Assembly (NCBI RefSeq): GCF_033807575.1 | Contig: NC_084727.1 | Coordinates: forward strand, 5,642,001 to 5,706,000 | Origin: Cydia pomonella | Taxonomy: Eukaryota; Arthropoda; Insecta; Lepidoptera; Tortricidae | DNA length: 64,000 bases | Direction: 5' to 3' | Part shown: positions 59,056 through 64,000 of the stretch, in pieces | Numbering within the stretch: the first letter of the stretch is position 1 | How the letters are laid out: the number at the start of each line of letters is the position of its first letter | Position numbers and translations under genes: made by a program | The notes under the pieces: model-generated | What the model was told of the DNA's origin: nothing | The model's database searches: none | Seen by the model: the letters and a program-made list of their open reading frames with translations, nothing else

Positions 59056-60119
59056 AAATAACTATTGTAGAAAACTTATGATTTTAAATTACAAACGTAT
59101 ATAGTAAATACCCCTATAATGGAACAGGCACCAGTAATGGGATGGTATAGATAAATCCTGTAAAACTAGTATTTACCATCAGTTTTTAATCACTGGCAAC
59201 ATTTTATCATAAACAAGAGCCAAAGAACTGCTTAAGTTTAATTTTTCACAGATATTTGATAGTTTAAAAATGAATAGCGCCATACTTCCCATGACTGGAG
59301 CAAAAAACGATAGTTTTAATTGGTTAATAATATTGAAACCAATCGCAGTAGCTTTCATTCAATACATAGAAAACATAAAGGACGAATGTGACATTCAACT
59401 TTTAAAGCATAAAGTGGTAGGAATTTTACAGGTGTCGGTGAAATATCAAAAATACACCAAATTTTCTGTTAAATGTTCCATGATTGGTGCTGTTAACATT
59501 CATGCCTACAGCCGTGCAAATAACCGCAAACGTGGTAGTTGAATACGTTTCTTGGGTAGCGAGTACGCGGGTAGTCCCCTATAGCAGATCGACACATAAT
59601 ATACTCAAAAGACACTGTAATATCTTTGTTACCAGTATCTTAACTTAGAAATTAAACCTTTTTTGTCTTCTTAACTTAGAAAATAAAAAACCGACCTAGA
59701 GCATGTCGGGCCATTTCCTTTCCTTGCCAAAATAACTTCCTTTCCTTGCCCACTTCTACCTTACAAATATTTCACTCCGGACCACACATGATGTGCATGA
59801 AAATCTTTAATAAACTTCCGCAGTCAATAAAAGAAATAGAAAATTAAAATTTATTCAATAAAGCACTTAATATACATTTAAAAGACAAATCTTTCTATAC
59901 GCTGCAGGAGTTTTTTGATTAATAAATAAAAACGTTAAATTAATACCTATGCTAAGAGTAGGTAACTTAGCTCTTAAGTACTGCCTGTGATCTCAAATAA
60001 TTGTCTGTAAATCTTTGTACTAGTTTGTTATTTAGTTATAAGACTGCTGCGCCCTTGCAGGGTACATATTATGTAATTTTGTGTACTTACCTAATATGAT
60101 TGCAATAAATGCTTTGTCT

Positions 60120-60482
60120 TGTCTTGGATTCCGTAGTTATCCATCCGTCAAATACAAAAAAAAAATTTTTTTTAGAGCAGTTATTTTCAAAAGTGTTATG
60201 CTTATCAGAAATTGGTTCATAATGACTCGTATTACTTTTAAAATACCTATCCAACGACACCCCACACCATAGGGTCGCGAAAATGAATCACCCTCACTGG
60301 TGTAGGGGAGGTACCCTATATAAAAAAAATAGATTTTATTTTACCACTTTATTGGCATGATTGACTTATATATCAAATTGTTGCTTTTTAGCTCTAACGA
60401 CCACCGAACTAACCCGCGGATGGACAGACAGAAGGACATTGGAGAAACTGTAAGGGTTCCTAGTTGACTACGGAACCCTAAA
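60120..60482 (+). repeat. Dispersed repeat bounded by TTCCGTAG/CTACGGAA
   Basis: GGATTCCGTAGTTATCCATC at the left and TTGACTACGGAACCCTAAAA at the right, with an internal AACGACACCCCACACCATAG, match the family at 24940-25590. Confidence 0.75.
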
Positions 60483-60790
60483 AGCCACCGAAAATTAAAC
60501 GCATGATATTAATAACGGCATATACCTATATAGATACTTCAATAAATATTATTTATCGATGAATTCGTGACATTACATTACACTATCTGCTGCTATGTAC
60601 ATTAACTATTTGTCCTACGCATAACATTATAAATTATAATTTATAATATACTCTGGCACAGGTAAGTACCTAATATCAGTAGAAAAAGGCGGCAAAAAAA
60701 AAAAAAAATTGGCGCGTACAGTTGACTTCCCATACAAAATTTAAATTTCGCGCCTTTTTCTACTGACAATTTGGGTGTATTTCGGTATAT

Positions 60791-61020
60791 GTACAGTCAG
60801 CATCTAAAGTAGCGGATGAAACAACGCACCAAAAGTATCTGATATTCCGGATAACTTTTCCAAATATAGATTGTAAATGTTTAATTCAAGTTCAGATGAA
60901 TATCTTCTACAGTCTTCATTGTTCTGCATATTGATAAGCATCACTTTTTGTTAAGCTGTTACACAATGGTGCATACTTTTGAAGCATTGTTGGATCCGCT
61001 ACATTTGATGCTGACTGTAC
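60791..61020. mobile_element. MITE with GTACAGTCAGCATC ends
   Basis: GTACAGTCAGCATCTAAAGT then AGCGGAT is mirrored by ATCCGCTACATTTGATGCTG then ACTGTAC. It is 230 bp with no coding capacity. Confidence 0.85.
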
Positions 61021-61121
61021 CTATGCTTTAAATAAACCACCGCCACCGCCACCATATTTTTAATCACAATATATGACTATTATTACCAATAAGATGTTAT
61101 TAGGACAACCATTAGGACTAA

Positions 61122-61730
61122 CGGCCTGATTCGAAGAATAACGATAATGATAAGTTCTGGTTTAGATAAGTAAGTAAGTAAGTAAATATTCTTTATTGTG
61201 CACCATACATTTAAAAATAGACAGGAAATGAAAAAACACGTAAAAGTTAGGTAACAACAGGCGGTCTTATCGCTAAGAAGCGATCTCTTCCAGACAACCT
61301 TTGGGTAGCAGGAAACTATGAACTTACAACATTGAACGGGTAGTGCCGATATACATATAATTCAACAAAATGAAGACGCAAACAATATAATACATACCTA
61401 CATACTAATAAAATAAATACATATATACATACATACATTATATATTATACAATCATAAATAAAGGCAAGTTAAGGCATAAGGTATAAGGTGGTGGTAGGT
61501 AGGTAGGTATAAGGTAGGTTAGATATCGTTTGTATGTCGTATAATTGAGAGAAGCAGCTCGATTCGGGCAACCAATGTCACTTGGACGTTAGAAATATCG
61601 TAGATAGATCTTATTGGGATCACAGCGGAATCGAAATAAACATCAATTTTGACATGTCGTTTAGTTATCGATCTTTTAAAGATCTTTCCAAGATCTTAAG
61701 CGTGTCTTAATCATTCTTCGAATCAGGCCG
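61122..61730. mobile_element. Harbinger-type MITE with nested insertion
   Basis: The ends CGGCCTGATTCGAAGAAT and ATTCTTCGAATCAGGCCG are perfect complements, flanked by TAA on both sides (61119-61121 and 61731-61733). The 3-bp TWA duplication fits PIF/Harbinger. Between about 61165 and 61530 is unrelated sequence with (AAGT)n at one side and (GGTA)n at the other, probably a LINE 3' end inserted in it. Confidence 0.75.
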
Positions 61731-62076
61731 TAAGCCTATGGTGGTTGCGCTTTTATCGTCTGCTATCGTAGCCGTCTCGTTACCGTTACCAATCACCATC
61801 ATATCCATCCATACAGTAGCAGGAATTACATATGATAAAGTTGTAATACTGGTTGCTATTTGCACTATGTTTGTTAACTTAAGAAAATATAATGATTAGG
61901 TTTGTACTTAAATTTTAATACTCGGTTGATGAAAACCGTTAAATATTAATTAGCGTTAACTGTAAATTATGTTTTATATGTGACCGTCCGTAAGAAAAGG
62001 GTTCTTATGGCAGTTTCTAGTTACGGAGATATTGACGTTTTAGTAAAATGCTTCAAAATTATCGTTTTTTTGTTGT

Positions 62077-62176
62077 ATGCAAAATAGTAAAATATAAAGA
62101 TAGACATGTATTTATAGCTCGGTTTCATGCAAAATAGTAAAATATAAAGATAGACATGTATTTATAGCTCGGTTTC
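62077..62176 (+). repeat. Perfect 50-bp tandem duplication
   Basis: Units 62077-62126 and 62127-62176 are identical, starting ATGCAAAATAGTAAAATATA and ending AGCTCGGTTTC. It is non-coding. Confidence 0.95.
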
Positions 62177-63757
62177 ACTAGTGTATGTTGAGTATTTCTA
62201 TATTAAAATTGGGTTCGAAGTTTAGTAGAAAAGTGTCCTTATGGCAGACCATATACAACAATGATAAATCTGTTGATAAAAATTGTTTAATAAAATGTAG
62301 TTGTAACTGTTTTTTACAAGCATGTTTAATTTATATACATGTTTATACTTTATTTTACGGGTAGGTACAACATTTTTTCGCCGACGTCAAATCAGACTCG
62401 GCGGCCGTGTGGCAAAACATAGTCGTTCTTCCTTTGTCATTGACCGTTGTTTGTTTGCGGAAACCGAAACCGAAGATTCTGCTTTGGATCTAGTTTCGGC
62501 GGAAACTTTTGTAGATTTGTTAAAATCGTTGGAAAAACTCTCATAAGACCGCTTTTATACATATTTTAAGACAGTTCGATCATCTAGTGGCGTGTTCATT
62601 AGGGGAATTGTGTATTCTTAATTAATTAATTTTGTCGTACTAATTGTTCCCCAACATTTTTTTTTTGTCACATGGTTTAGTTTCACACTATGTGACCACA
62701 ACGAAGTACCATTTCGTAAGTTTCGGCTCAGCCGAAAGGTTTGACGATATTTGGCCGAAACCGAAATAATGATCATTTGAATATAATTTGTATTAATCAA
62801 GATTTTGAGTAAACTTATGATAACACTTTTTCTTCGGTATTATGTTTTAATACACGATTAGTAAATAAATAGTGTTATACTGTAATTATCATTAATTTTT
62901 GCTTGTGATTGGTCATAAGGACTCTTTTCCCAAATGTATGGGAGTGAATTTGTGATTTTATGTAACTCAAATCGTTTATAACTAGAAAAATAAAACTTGT
63001 ACAATAATAATAACACTTTTGTGATACTTCTATACACTGATTAAATATAATTTAGAAGTCACTGTACAAAAATTGTTATGTTATGGAGGAAGATGAAAAA
63101 TATAATCATTATGACATTTTATTTAAAAATATATATATTTTGTAATATATAGGTTTTGTTTCTATCCTAAGACGTGAATTCCAATATATCCAAATATATA
63201 CTATTGTTCAAACTACAACATATTAAAGAACAGTCCGAAATTTTATTTTTTCTTAATTTCGTTCTTATAAGCGACTTGCTCGAATCAAAGGCAGATTTTT
63301 CACGACCTGGACGTCAAATTAAATAAACCATAACTTAAGTTAAATAAATAGCACCTTGAGATACATAATCAATCATCATCTATGTAACTTCCGATGGGAA
63401 CATACTTAAAATTAGTTTCAAACTTCTTTTAATGATTTCTCAAAAGTGCAATTTTAACATGTGTAGGTTTGATGTTTTTTTTTTTAAATATGGGACTTAG
63501 GGTCATGATTCTTTTTGTATTAGATAGCTCATTTAACGTAGATTTAGGATCTATACTTAACTCAATACCTGCCATAAGGACCCTTTAGGCATGGACGGCC
63601 ACATATTATAACTGTTCTTGGATACACAGGCGCTAAAAACGTGAAACACGTATTTAACTAGTTTGATATGATTTTACTAGTTCGTTAAAATATCTCAATT
63701 TAATAGTCTATTTAAAACTTTACAGCTATAAGAACTTTCAGGTTGAGGCACACGTCA

Positions 63758-63870
63758 TATATAGTCAAAAGCTTTAATTTGTGACCCATTTCGTACCTTA
63801 ACAGAATGACAATAGATGAGGTCTCTAGCGACTTGCATATTGTTTGTCACTGTAACAAGGTAACCAAATC
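63758..63870. mobile_element. Right-truncated MITE (TACAGTCAAAAG family)
   Basis: ATAGTCAAAAGCTTTAATTT and ACCCATTTCGTACCTTA match the left arm of 12847-12993. The right arm stops after TGTAACAAGGTA, just before the next MITE. Confidence 0.7.
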
Positions 63871-63877
63871 AGTATCA

Positions 63878-64000
63878 GGAGGCCTACCGCAAATTACCTA
63901 AATTCGAAAATTGCGGGGATCTTTCTCTTTTACTCTCACTAAGACGTAATTAGAGTGACAGAGAAAAATGCCCGCAATTGACGAACTTCGATTTTCGCGG
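63878..64000. mobile_element. Palindromic MITE (GGGCCTACCGCGAAAA family), copy 3, cut by window end
   Basis: GGCCTACCGCAAATTACC, TTTACTCTCACTAAGACGTA and CCCGCAATTGACGAACTTCG match the copies at 27739-27867 and 32002-32129, in the opposite orientation. Confidence 0.85.

Larger units (their letters stand above)
57969..64000. other. Gene-free right end
   Basis: AT-rich sequence with the repeats listed separately. Frames at 59270-59542 and 62322-62546 do not resemble known proteins and lack splice or promoter support. No gene is called. Confidence 0.65.

Noticed and set aside
59270..59542. 90-codon plus-strand frame beginning MNSAILPMTGAKND
   Set aside because: AT-rich composition, no family features, no splice partner or promoter seen, and gene-poor surroundings. 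It could be a small gene but cannot be supported.
62322..62546. 74-codon frame with an acidic end
   Set aside because: It overlaps CCGAAACCGAA-type repeat sequence and has no support as a gene.

Overview
The window looks like a moth or butterfly (Lepidoptera) nuclear genome. The evidence is intron-split genes with GT-AG sites, AT-rich introns, and dense SINE, LINE-tail and palindromic MITE families of the lepidopteran kind. The species cannot be told from the sequence. There is no operon, CRISPR array, rRNA or convincing functional tRNA.

Layout. (1) 1513-14214 (+): the last ten coding exons of the mitochondrial Hsp70 (mortalin, Hsc70-5); the N-terminal exon(s) lie before the window. (2) 14215-18558: intergenic, with four MITE-type elements and a 213-bp tandem duplication. 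(3) 18559-22955 (+): a two-exon FANCD2 gene, complete. (4) 24082-28662 (-): a three-exon gene for a small secreted six-cysteine protein of unknown family, with a TATA/initiator promoter. (5) 28663-33053: repeats, including a Harbinger-type relic. (6) 33054-34530 (-): a two-exon C2H2 zinc-finger gene. (7) 35227-40361 (+): the V-ATPase accessory subunit AC45 (ATP6AP1), three exons, with two LINE fragments and several SINEs in its introns. (8) 40362-47254: repeats, including a Tc1/mariner relic with a TA duplication and a hAT-type MITE. (9) 47255-55131 (-): a clip-domain serine protease homologue, eight coding exons, with a probable non-coding first exon and TATA promoter near 57789-57968. (10) 57969-64000: repeats only.

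The genes do not form one pathway. They are a mitochondrial chaperone, a DNA cross-link repair factor, an organelle acidification factor, an immune-cascade cofactor, a putative transcription factor and an unknown secreted protein. Exon boundaries were worked out by hand, and the reading phase closes across every junction given.

The most unusual feature is that two unrelated genes (Hsc70-5 and the protease homologue) carry decayed tandem copies of their own coding exons in the intron just downstream: five exons affected, with roughly nine copies. Also notable are a near-perfect 250-bp inverted SINE pair starting about 20 nt after a splice donor, and the unknown secreted protein. I found no clear new multi-gene system.
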